DNA of 64,000 nucleotides, taken from DASWJQ01 sp036397095. Its GTDB lineage: Bacteria > Chloroflexota > Anaerolineae > Anaerolineales > E44-bin32. This document shows positions 51,642 through 59,004 of this stretch, in pieces; position 1 is the stretch's first letter, and every line of letters starts with the position of its first letter. The notes beneath the pieces were generated by a model, which was given only the letters and a program-made list of their open reading frames with translations, was not told the origin of the DNA and ran no database searches. A program made the position numbers and the translations under genes. The stretch covers positions 1-64,000 of the forward strand of contig DASWJQ010000108.1 in the NCBI GenBank assembly GCA_036397095.1, written 5' to 3'.

Positions 51642-51977
51642 CTATGACTTCTTGCTGGATGATTCGGAGCGACCGCCGATCCCACCCTTGGAGCGTTGCG
51701 GCAGAATCATCTCGACGTCCTCGTGGGGACGCGGGATAACGTGCGCCGACACCAGTTCGCCAACGCGCTTGGCCGCTGCTGCGCCGGCATCGGTGGCTGC
51801 CTTGACGGCGCCAACGTCGCCGCGCACCAGGACGGTCACGTAGCCGCCGCCGGTGTACTCGGAGCCAATCAGGGCGACATTGGCCGCCTTGACCATGGCA
51901 TCGGCTGCTTCGATCGACCCGATCAAGCCGCGAGTCTCAACCATGCCGAGGGCGATCATCGAGATTTCTTGGGCCAT
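51642..51977 (-). CDS. BMC-H hexameric shell protein
   Basis: A 111-residue BMC-domain protein forming the hexagonal facet tiles. Canonical features: ALGMVETRGLIGSIEAADAM, a GGYVTVLVRGDVGAVKAATD stretch and VSAHVIPRPH. The pore region reads SEYTGGGY. The Lys/Ser-rich tail (GGRSESSSKKS) extends past the core. GGAGGA precedes the ATG. Being the only BMC-H here, it must form most of the shell, consistent with its own 5' hairpin (52010-52030) and strong ribosome-binding site. Confidence 0.95.
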   Translation of the reverse strand: MAQEISMIALGMVETRGLIGSIEAADAMVKAANVALIGSEYTGGGYVTVLVRGDVGAVKAATDAGAAAAKRVGELVSAHVIPRPHEDVEMILPQRSKGGIGGRSESSSKKS

Positions 51978-52009
51978 GTTGCTTCCTCCATCAAGTAGTG
52001 GGCAGGCCG

Positions 52010-52030
52010 GATCCCGACCTGAGTCGGGTC
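52010..52030 (-). other. Hairpin between aldehyde dehydrogenase and BMC-H genes
   Basis: GATCCCGAC pairs with GTCGGGTC around CTGA. It has no U-run. It may act as an RNA-processing or stability element raising shell-protein output relative to the enzyme upstream. Confidence 0.4.
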
Positions 52031-52032
52031 AG

Positions 52033-53523
52033 CTAGCTCTCTCGCTCTGCTCGGATCTCGTCAAGGATGCGCACGACCATCGACTCGATCCGCTGGATAT
52101 CTACCTCGTTTGGCACCTGGGCGCCAGCCACCGCCGGCGCGGCCGCGCCAAAGATAGAATCGGGCGGCGGGTTGCGCTCAAAGGCCAACCGTTTGGTGTC
52201 ATACAGGTGGTGCACCGTGATGTTGTCGCCGGTGATCGATCGACCCTCGCCGCCCGATCCCAAGGTCATCGACGGCATGACATTCGTGGTATAGCCGATG
52301 GCGCCCAGCGTGCCAGGCGTGTTGACCAGAATGCGGAAAACGGGCTTCTCCAGGCCAAAGGCCATGATCACGTCATCGTCCTCGGCGTGAATCACCAGGC
52401 TGTGGCCGCGCCCGCCAAAGTGAATCAATTCGATGCAGCGGTCGCAGCCAGCGCGCCAGCCGTCGGTCTCGTACCAGCCGAGCACTGTCGTCAGCTTCTC
52501 GCGCGACAGCGGCTCCTCCGGTCCGACCTTGTCAACCGGTGTCACCAGGATGCGAGCCGAAGCTGGCACTTCGAAGCCGGCCATCGCCGCCAGCGTTTGC
52601 GGGGATTGGCCGACCGTCTTGACGTTGATGCCGCCGTCAGCCTGGAACAATGTCCGGCGCAATGCCTCGGATTCATCGGGGGAGGTGAAGTAGGCGCCTT
52701 CGGCTTGCATCCGGCTGCGCAGCGCGTCGGCGATGGGCCGGTCGGCGATCACATCCTGCTCGGTCGAGCAAATAACCGAGTGATCGAAAGCCTTGCTGGC
52801 AACGATATAGCGGGCCGCCCGGTCGATATCGGCGCTGCGGTCAACGTAGCAAGGCACATTGCCCGGGCCGACGCCATAGGCCGGCTTGCCGACCGAATGG
52901 GCCGCCCGCACCATTGGCGTACCGCCGGTGGCCAGGATCAGGCTGGTGCGCTTGTGGCGCATCAGCTCCTGCGTGCCCTCCAGGCTGATGGTTTCGAGGC
53001 ATTGGACCAGATTGGCCGGTGCCCCGGCGGCGACGGCCGCCTCGGCCATGATCCGTGATGTCTCCCGGCAGGCGCCGACCGCCGTCGGATGGGGGGCATG
53101 CACAATGGCATTGCGCGCTTTGACTGCGATCAGGGTCTTGAAGATGACCGTCGAGGTCGGGTTGGTGCTGGGGCTGAGGGCAGCCACAACGCCCACCGGC
53201 CAGGCGATTTCGATGATGCCTTTGGCATCGTCACGCCTAATAACTCCGACGGTTGGGATGTCGCGGATCGACTCCCACACCCGGCGTGAGCTGAACTGGT
53301 TCTTGATCGTCTTGTGGGCCGGTACGCCATAGCCCGTCTCGTCATGAGCCATTTGGCCCAGCCGTTCGGCGGCCTGATAGGCGGCGTCGGCCATCGCCTG
53401 GCAAATCCGATCGACCAGGTCCTGGGGAGCATCGGCAAACTGCAGGAAGGCCTGGTAGGCCGTCTCGGCCGCCCGCCGAGCTTCCTGGATTGACCTCAGG
53501 TCTTTGTCAAATGTCTCGGCCAT
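52033..53523 (-). CDS. CoA-acylating aldehyde dehydrogenase (PduP/EutE-like)
   Basis: A 496-residue microcompartment aldehyde dehydrogenase, converting an aldehyde (here probably acetaldehyde from DeoC) with NAD and CoA to acyl-CoA. The nucleophile is C252 (AFDHSVICSTEQ), the NAD-site stretch is SPSTNPTSTVIFKTLIA and GVGPGNVPCYVD is conserved. The last 20 residues (VDIQRIESMVVRILDEIRAE) form an amphipathic helix like known encapsulation peptides, joined by an Ala/Pro linker. It lies between two shell genes in the operon. Confidence 0.93.
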   Translation of the reverse strand: MAETFDKDLRSIQEARRAAETAYQAFLQFADAPQDLVDRICQAMADAAYQAAERLGQMAHDETGYGVPAHKTIKNQFSSRRVWESIRDIPTVGVIRRDDAKGIIEIAWPVGVVAALSPSTNPTSTVIFKTLIAVKARNAIVHAPHPTAVGACRETSRIMAEAAVAAGAPANLVQCLETISLEGTQELMRHKRTSLILATGGTPMVRAAHSVGKPAYGVGPGNVPCYVDRSADIDRAARYIVASKAFDHSVICSTEQDVIADRPIADALRSRMQAEGAYFTSPDESEALRRTLFQADGGINVKTVGQSPQTLAAMAGFEVPASARILVTPVDKVGPEEPLSREKLTTVLGWYETDGWRAGCDRCIELIHFGGRGHSLVIHAEDDDVIMAFGLEKPVFRILVNTPGTLGAIGYTTNVMPSMTLGSGGEGRSITGDNITVHHLYDTKRLAFERNPPPDSIFGAAAPAVAGAQVPNEVDIQRIESMVVRILDEIRAERES

Positions 53524-53536
53524 CGGTCCGGCTCCC

Positions 53537-53827
53537 TCAGGATTTGCGGAATGTTACCTTGCCGTCGACCTCGAGCGAGTCGATCACCGCCATGATGACG
53601 GTGTCGACAGGCGATTTGTCTGTCATGTCGGTCTGGCGAGCGGCGCTGCCCTGGGCGATCAGGACCAGTTCGCCGACGCCTGCGTCAACCACATCCACGC
53701 CGACCAGGGGCTTGCCCGTCACCTGACCGGTCTCATCAGTCTCACGCAGCACCAACAGCTTTCGCCCGTGCAGCTTGTCCTGCTTGATGGTGGCGATCGT
53801 AACCCCGACGACTTTGGCGATGCGCAT
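53537..53827 (-). CDS. BMC-P shell vertex protein (EutN/CcmL family), copy 3
   Basis: A 96-residue vertex protein: MRIAKVVGVTIATIKQ, HGRKLLVLRETDE, VGVDVVDAGVGELVLIAQGSAAR and VIMAVIDSLEV. AGGAG upstream of the ATG. A longer in-frame extension upstream has no family sequence and overlaps the zinc-finger gene, so it is rejected. 13 bases separate it from the aldehyde dehydrogenase gene. Confidence 0.93.
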   Translation of the reverse strand: MRIAKVVGVTIATIKQDKLHGRKLLVLRETDETGQVTGKPLVGVDVVDAGVGELVLIAQGSAARQTDMTDKSPVDTVIMAVIDSLEVDGKVTFRKS

Positions 53828-53840
53828 GCGGTCTCCTGGG

Positions 53841-54146
53841 TCAGCCCCGGTTATCCGGGTTGTGCAGTCGATCCTGGCCGGTCGGATCCGGGCTGGTGCT
53901 GTCCGTGCGGCGCCGCCGGTCGCGCTCATCGCGCTCCAGGTGGAGCAAAGTCTGCAGCTCCTGGACCGATTCTTCATCATACTCACGCCGGCCGCATACA
54001 TCGCAAATCCAGGCCGGGAAATCGGGGGCAGAGATGAACTCTCCTTGAAGCCAGGAGCAGTAGAAGGCCGTCCCCGGCTGCAGCGTCCCCAAATGGCACT
54101 CCGGGCAGGCGTAAGCGGCGGCTTCGAAGTTCTCGTCAGTAGCCAC
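53841..54146 (-). CDS. YgiT-type zinc-finger protein
   Basis: A 101-residue protein. Two CxxC pairs (YACPECHLG and WICDVCGRRE) enclose a short beta segment (ISAPDFPAWI) as in the N-terminal zinc domain of MqsA/YgiT. There is no C-terminal helix-turn-helix, instead a charged tail (ERDERDRRRRTDS). GTG start overlaps the deoC stop by 11 bases. Why a zinc-ribbon protein is part of a microcompartment operon is unknown; a regulator or metal-binding adaptor are options. Confidence 0.78.
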   Translation of the reverse strand: MATDENFEAAAYACPECHLGTLQPGTAFYCSWLQGEFISAPDFPAWICDVCGRREYDEESVQELQTLLHLERDERDRRRRTDSTSPDPTGQDRLHNPDNRG

Positions 54147-55059
54147 GGGCGGCCTCGGTCTCCGGCTGCAGTTCACCGCGCGCCTCGCCGACAATGCGCA
54201 CGCCAGCGCTGGCGCCGATGCGGGTGGCGCCGGCCTTGACCATGCTTCGGGCGTCTTGCAGGCCGCGGATGCCGCCGGCCGCCTTGATCCCCATCTGCGG
54301 TCCGACCACCTTGCGCATCAGGGCCACATCCGCAACGGTAGCGCCGCCCGGACCAAAGCCGGTCGAGGTCTTAACGAAATCAGCGCCCGCCTCCTTGGCC
54401 AGCAAGCAGCCGGCCACTTTCTCCTCTTCGGTCAGCAAAGCCATCTCGAGGATGACCTTGACCAGCGCATGGCGGGCGTGGGCCACCTGCACGACACCGC
54501 GGATATCTTGTGCAACCGTGGTGTAGTCACCGCCCTTGAGCGCACCAATGTTGATGACCATATCGATTTCGGTGGCGCCATTCTTGATGGCGTCGAGCGC
54601 CTCGAAGGCTTTGACCTCGGGCAGGGTGGCGCCGAGGGGGAAGCCAATGACGGTACATACCTTGACCGGCGAGCCATCCAGCAAGTCCGCCGCCAACTTG
54701 ACATGGGTTGGGTTGACGCAGACCGAAGCGAAGCCGTACTTGCGGGCCTCGAAGCACAATTGGGCAATCTGGTCGGGGGTGGCGTCGGCCTTGAGCAGGG
54801 TGTGGTCAATGGCCCGGGCCAGGGCCTCGTCGGCAGGCACGGCGCCCAGCGCTGACGAAACGCGGCTGGCGCCCGCTTGCACCACCTGGCCGACGTCGTC
54901 GATACACGTCTGCACGCACAGCCCTTCGTAGCATTCTTGCTGGCAGACTACGCCCGACTGCTTCTCGCGCTCGGCGTCGGCCAGCGCCAGCAGCACTTCG
55001 CGGGTGACTGTCTCCACGATGGTTTGAACGAGCTGGCGATCGATGTCAGAGGGGGTCAT
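54136..55059 (-). CDS. deoC: Deoxyribose-phosphate aldolase with N-terminal targeting extension
   Basis: DeoC splits 2-deoxyribose-5-phosphate into glyceraldehyde-3-phosphate and acetaldehyde through a Lys Schiff base. The core begins near residue 75 (ALARAIDHTLLKADATPDQI) and has VCVNPTHVKLA, GFPLGATLPEVKAFEAL and the active Lys in GADFVKTSTGFGPGG. The first 75 residues are extra: an amphipathic helix (VQTIVETVTREVLLALADAE) like encapsulation peptides, then a C39-x3-C43-x4-C48-x3-C52 cluster. Start ATG 55059 or GTG 55065. Coupled to rpiB (9-base gap) and to the zinc-finger gene. Confidence 0.93.
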   Translation of the reverse strand: MTPSDIDRQLVQTIVETVTREVLLALADAEREKQSGVVCQQECYEGLCVQTCIDDVGQVVQAGASRVSSALGAVPADEALARAIDHTLLKADATPDQIAQLCFEARKYGFASVCVNPTHVKLAADLLDGSPVKVCTVIGFPLGATLPEVKAFEALDAIKNGATEIDMVINIGALKGGDYTTVAQDIRGVVQVAHARHALVKVILEMALLTEEEKVAGCLLAKEAGADFVKTSTGFGPGGATVADVALMRKVVGPQMGIKAAGGIRGLQDARSMVKAGATRIGASAGVRIVGEARGELQPETEAARGY

Positions 55060-55068
55060 AGGCACTGG

Positions 55069-55614
55069 TCAGCGGCGGCTGAAACGGCGTTCGATGTCAC
55101 CGATTTTGTCCACTCGCCGGGCATGGCGGCCGCCGGCGAAAGCCGTTTCCAGCCAGACGGCCGTAATCTGGCGCGCCAGTTCCCTGTCAAGCAAACCCGA
55201 ACCCAGGCAAAGGACGTTGGCGTCGTTGTGTTGGCGGGCATTGTTGGCGGTCGCCTGATTGTAGCATAGGGCCGCCCGCACGCCCGGCACCTTGTTGGCG
55301 GCCATGCAGCTGCCGATGCCGGCGCCATCGATCACAATGCCGCGCCAGGCGGCGCCAACCGCCACCTGGCGAGCGACGGCCTCAGCGATATCCGGGTAGT
55401 CCGTCGAGCCGTCCGGCCGCTGGCTGTGATCCTGGATCTGGTAGCCCAGGTCCGCCAGCCAGTCGAGCAAATCGACTTTCAGTTCCTGGCCCCGATGGTC
55501 GGCGCCGATGGCAATCGTCCGCAACCGGTCGGCCTGCCAGCTGCCGCCGGTGGTTTCGGCAACCACGCGGGCAATCAGGGCCTCCAACTCGGCTTCGGAA
55601 ATCGGCTGGGTCAT
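55069..55614 (-). CDS. rpiB: RpiB/LacAB-family isomerase with N-terminal targeting helix
   Basis: A 181-residue ribose-5-phosphate isomerase B-family protein. Residues 1-25 form an amphipathic helix (ISEAELEALIARVVAETTG) resembling encapsulation peptides and preceding the normal start IAIGADHRG. Conserved: ARQHNDANVL with the ring-opening His, and GGRHARRV. The active-site loop reads IDGAGIGSCMAANK where E. coli RpiB has a catalytic Cys in ICGTGVG, so Cys becomes Asp and Thr becomes Ala. First gene of the microcompartment operon. It marks the locus as the sugar-phosphate (SPU) type. Confidence 0.9.
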   Translation of the reverse strand: MTQPISEAELEALIARVVAETTGGSWQADRLRTIAIGADHRGQELKVDLLDWLADLGYQIQDHSQRPDGSTDYPDIAEAVARQVAVGAAWRGIVIDGAGIGSCMAANKVPGVRAALCYNQATANNARQHNDANVLCLGSGLLDRELARQITAVWLETAFAGGRHARRVDKIGDIERRFSRR

Positions 55615-55687
55615 CGGTTTTTCCGCCTTGGACCGGCCCCTGCGAGCGGTCGTTTGCCTGGGGCTAGGCTCATCGCAAAGCGGCGCG

Positions 55688-55693
55688 ATTGTA
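55688..55693 (-). promoter_or_regulatory. -10 box of the microcompartment operon
   Basis: Minus-strand TACAAT in GCTACAATCGCG, 74 bases before rpiB. The -35 would fall at the end of lepB and is not well conserved. Confidence 0.4.
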
Positions 55694-55708
55694 GCACAGC
55701 GGCCAGGC

Positions 55709-56314
55709 TCAGTTGCTGGCGGCGGTGGCGAGCTCGTAGTGGGGAATCAGGCCGATATCGGTGAGGGGCCAGTAGATCAGAACCGCTTTGCCGATGATCT
55801 CACTGAGCGGGAGCATGCCCCAGTTCTGCGAGTCCGACGAATTGTTGCGGTTGTCACCCAGGACGAACGCCTGATCGGGGCCGACCTGCCATTCACCGCT
55901 GTATCGCGGGGCGGCCGCGATATACGGTTCGTCGAGCAGGTTGCCATTGACGTAGACCTGGCCACCTTGGATCTGTACAATGTCGCCCGGCTCGCCGACG
56001 ATGCGTTTGATGAAACGCCGGCCGGTATCGAGCGGGAAATGAAAGACCACGATATCGCCGCGCGCCGGGTTATCGAGGCGATAGGCCAGCCGGTTGACGA
56101 CCACGAACTCGCCGTCGTGCAGGCTGGGTTCCATGCTGTTGCCTTCGACCCGGATGCGCGCCGTCACCATGTTGACCAGCAGGAAGAGCAAGCCGGCAAT
56201 GATCAGGGTCTGCGCCAGCTCTCCGAGGGTGCGAAGCAGGCGCCGGCCGAAACCAGGGGGCGCAGAGGCGCCCCACGTCGGGGGCGCCGGGTCGAAGCTG
56301 GCCGGATCGGACAT
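55709..56314 (-). CDS. lepB: Signal peptidase I
   Basis: A 201-residue membrane serine protease that removes signal peptides on the outer face of the membrane. One membrane helix at about 36-50; catalytic S60 (VEGNSMEPSL) and K103 (GRRFIKRIVGEPGD); box E GDNRNNSSDSQNWG. The first ATG lies only 8 bases after a TATAAT box and has no Shine-Dalgarno, suggesting a leaderless transcript. An N-terminal Pro-rich cytosolic segment precedes the helix. Confidence 0.94.
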   Translation of the reverse strand: MSDPASFDPAPPTWGASAPPGFGRRLLRTLGELAQTLIIAGLLFLLVNMVTARIRVEGNSMEPSLHDGEFVVVNRLAYRLDNPARGDIVVFHFPLDTGRRFIKRIVGEPGDIVQIQGGQVYVNGNLLDEPYIAAAPRYSGEWQVGPDQAFVLGDNRNNSSDSQNWGMLPLSEIIGKAVLIYWPLTDIGLIPHYELATAASN

Positions 56315-56321
56315 GGATGGG

Positions 56322-56327
56322 ATTATA
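56322..56327 (-). promoter_or_regulatory. -10 box of lepB, leaderless position
   Basis: Minus-strand TATAAT in CTTATAATCCC. The expected transcript start (about 7 bases later) coincides with the lepB ATG at 56314. Confidence 0.5.
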
Positions 56328-56374
56328 AGAGGGCGCCAGGGGGCCGGCAAGGTGGACTGGAGTACGGTCGCCGG

Positions 56375-57745
56375 CTAGCTGCCACTGCGCCGGCGGAAAG
56401 ACAGGCGGAGCGGGGTGCCGAGGAAGCCATAGCGCTTCCGGATCTGGTTCTCCAGGAAGCGCTTGTAGGAAAAGTGCACCAGGCGCGGATCGTTGACATG
56501 GAATAGAAACGTGGGCGGGTCGGTGCGAACCTGGGAGCCATAGTAGAACCGCAGCTGCTTTCCAGAATGCGTTGGGGGTGGATGGGCCGCCAGCGCCTCG
56601 TCGAGCATGCGGTTGAACTCGCCGGTCGGTATGCGCCGCAATCGTTCTTCCTGAACCTGCAACGCAAGCGGCAGCACCCGGTCCACCCGTTGACCGGTCA
56701 GCGCCGAGATGAACAGCACCGGCACGTGTGGCAGAAAGCGCAAGCGCTGCTGGACGTTGGCGGCGTAGTCGTCCATTGTGTGGGTGTCTTTGGGCACCAG
56801 ATCCCACTTGTTGACCAGCACCACCACGCTGCGGTACTGGTCGATGATCAAGCCGGCGATGTGGGTGTCCTGGGCGGTCACCCCATCGGTGGCATCGACC
56901 ATCAACAGGGCCACATCGGCCCGTTCGATCGCCCGCAAGGCGCGCAGGACGGAATACTTCTCGACACCGGGTTCGACCTTGCCACGGCGGCGAATGCCGG
57001 CGGTGTCAATCAGGACGATTTCCTGGCCGTGATAAACGAGCGTCGTGTCGACCGCATCGCGCGTCGTGCCAGGGATGTCCGACACAATGACTCGCTCTTG
57101 GCCCAACAGCCGGTTGAGCAGGCTCGACTTGCCGGCATTCGGCTTGCCGACGATGGCAATGTGCACCCGCTCGTCGTCTTCGATCGGCAGGGGCGGCCGC
57201 GGGCCAAGTACTCCGAGCAGGCGGTCGAGCATGTCGCCGGTGCCGGTCCCGTGCAGGGCCGAGATGGCCAGTGGTTCCCCGATGCCCAGTTCGTAGAAGG
57301 CGGCGGCCTCAGCCCGCCGCTGGGCGTTGTCACACTTGTTGACCACAAGCAGCACCGGGGCAGGCGCAGCACCTGTCGGGCCCCGCCGGCGCAGGATGTG
57401 GGCCACTTCAAGGTCCGCCGGCGTCGGCCCGGCCAATCCATCCACAATGAAGATGACTGCGTCGGCCTCGCGCGCCGCCAGCTCAGCCTGGGCGCGTATC
57501 GCCTGAATGTAGTCGGCCGAGTCGACCGACAGGGGCTCTCCACCGGCCAGCGCGGTTGGATCGATGCCGCCCGTATCCACAATGTTGAAAGTGACCCCTT
57601 GCCACTCGGAGTCGGCCACCAACCGGTCGCGCGTGGTCCCCGGCTTCTCGTCGACGACCGCCAGCCGTTCACCCGCCAGGCGGTTAAACAGGGTTGACTT
57701 ACCGACATTGGGGCGCCCAACAAGCGCCACGACCGGCGAGGCCAT
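56375..57745 (-). CDS. der: Ribosome biogenesis GTPase Der (EngA)
   Basis: A 456-residue double-GTPase needed for 50S subunit maturation. First G domain: GRPNVGKS (10-17), PGTTRDR, DTGG, NKCD. Second: GKPNAGKS, PGTTRDAVD, DTAGIRRRGK, NKWD. The KH-like C-terminal domain follows (HSGKQLRFYYGSQVRTDPPT, FENQIRKRYGF-like end). All motifs are intact. 2 bases separate it from the ybbR gene upstream on the same strand. Confidence 0.97.
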   Translation of the reverse strand: MASPVVALVGRPNVGKSTLFNRLAGERLAVVDEKPGTTRDRLVADSEWQGVTFNIVDTGGIDPTALAGGEPLSVDSADYIQAIRAQAELAAREADAVIFIVDGLAGPTPADLEVAHILRRRGPTGAAPAPVLLVVNKCDNAQRRAEAAAFYELGIGEPLAISALHGTGTGDMLDRLLGVLGPRPPLPIEDDERVHIAIVGKPNAGKSSLLNRLLGQERVIVSDIPGTTRDAVDTTLVYHGQEIVLIDTAGIRRRGKVEPGVEKYSVLRALRAIERADVALLMVDATDGVTAQDTHIAGLIIDQYRSVVVLVNKWDLVPKDTHTMDDYAANVQQRLRFLPHVPVLFISALTGQRVDRVLPLALQVQEERLRRIPTGEFNRMLDEALAAHPPPTHSGKQLRFYYGSQVRTDPPTFLFHVNDPRLVHFSYKRFLENQIRKRYGFLGTPLRLSFRRRSGS

Positions 57746-57747
57746 AT

Positions 57748-58995
57748 TTACTCTTGCGTCGGGACGGCGGTTGGAGTCGGGGGAGGGGTGTCGGTGATCG
57801 TCAGCTCGATCGTGTCCGGCAGCACCGACTGCACGTTGACCTCCGGCAGGGCGACGATCACCTCGGGGGTCAACTGGTGAGAGCCTTCGGCCAGCCCAAG
57901 CACGTCGATAATCACGCGCACGTCGCGCGGCTGCAAACCGTCCAACACCGGCAGGGGGCCGGTCAGGATCAGGCTGACGCTTTGGGGGGAGGCCAGGGCG
58001 TACAGTCCATCCTCCAGGCCCTGCACTTCGACCTCGCGTGTAATCGTGATCGAGGTCTCGATCGGGTCGATGCTGACGCGGACGAGCACGCTCTGCTCGC
58101 CCACGATCGAGACGCCGGTCGGCAGGTCAAGGCTAACCCGCCGTTCGAAGTCGTCGGTGACATTGGTCAACGAGACAGGCTCAGTTTCTACGAAGCCGCT
58201 CAATTCATTCATCGCCAGCGGGTCTGAAGCAAAAACGCGCACAAGCGTAGGCGAAACCGTGATCTGGGTCAGCTGGTAGCCCGGTTCGAGTTCACCTTCA
58301 ATCTTGGGCAGCACCACCACCGAGCGGTAGCCACCGAGGTCCTCAATGCCAATCGTCACCCGGATGGTGGCCGGCTGGAGCGTGACGCCGGCGACCGGGT
58401 TGCCGTTCTCGTCGAGCGGCAGTGGTTCAATCTGTTCAATCAGCGCCTGGCTGCGGCCGCTGATATCGATTTCGCTGGCCACCGTCGCGATCCGGCTGAC
58501 GGCCGAATCGGGGCCAATGACCGTGACTTCGGCTGGTTCGAGTTGTGGGGCGGTAGCGCGGAAACCGACCGGCGGCTCACCGACAATGTTGATTTCGACC
58601 GGGAATACGGCTGAGGCGGTAGGCTCGAGCGTAAGCGTCAAGTTGGCCGGCTCAATCCGGGTTATCTCAACCGGACGGGCGCCGACCCGGTACTGCACCG
58701 GATAACGCCCTTCGCCGGTGGTGGCGCTGGCCAGATCGACCCACAGTTCGACATCGGCCTGCGACAGGCCGTTCCATACGGATTGGGGTGCCCGCAGGGT
58801 GACCCGGGCGGTCTCCGGTGGTTGGTTGACGATCATGAGCCCGGCGGGCTGGCTGCGCAGCTCGATCGGCACCGGGTTGGGCAGGGTGCGCTCTTCGACG
58901 GGGTCTTCGGCCGAAACGGCGGCGACCCAGACGGTGATGGCCAGCACCAGGGCCAGCAGGAGCGAACTCAGATTGCGCCAAAGCCAACGAAGCAT
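57748..58995 (-). CDS. YbbR-domain protein (CdaR-like regulator)
   Basis: A 415-residue exported protein with an N-terminal membrane helix (LSSLLLALVLAITVWVAAVS) and four YbbR beta-repeats (for example VPIELRSQPAGL, FPVEINIVGEPPVGF). It ends in a Pro/Thr tail. In Firmicutes CdaR binds and modulates the diadenylate cyclase CdaA outside the membrane. The directly adjacent cdaA (9-base gap) supports that role here. Confidence 0.9.
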   Translation of the reverse strand: MLRWLWRNLSSLLLALVLAITVWVAAVSAEDPVEERTLPNPVPIELRSQPAGLMIVNQPPETARVTLRAPQSVWNGLSQADVELWVDLASATTGEGRYPVQYRVGARPVEITRIEPANLTLTLEPTASAVFPVEINIVGEPPVGFRATAPQLEPAEVTVIGPDSAVSRIATVASEIDISGRSQALIEQIEPLPLDENGNPVAGVTLQPATIRVTIGIEDLGGYRSVVVLPKIEGELEPGYQLTQITVSPTLVRVFASDPLAMNELSGFVETEPVSLTNVTDDFERRVSLDLPTGVSIVGEQSVLVRVSIDPIETSITITREVEVQGLEDGLYALASPQSVSLILTGPLPVLDGLQPRDVRVIIDVLGLAEGSHQLTPEVIVALPEVNVQSVLPDTIELTITDTPPPTPTAVPTQE

Positions 58996-59004
58996 AGGTG
59001 GATC

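Noticed and set aside
53828..54001. 58-residue N-terminal extension of BMC-P copy 3
   Set aside because: It overlaps the zinc-finger gene in another frame, and AGGAG precedes the internal ATG that begins the EutN fold.
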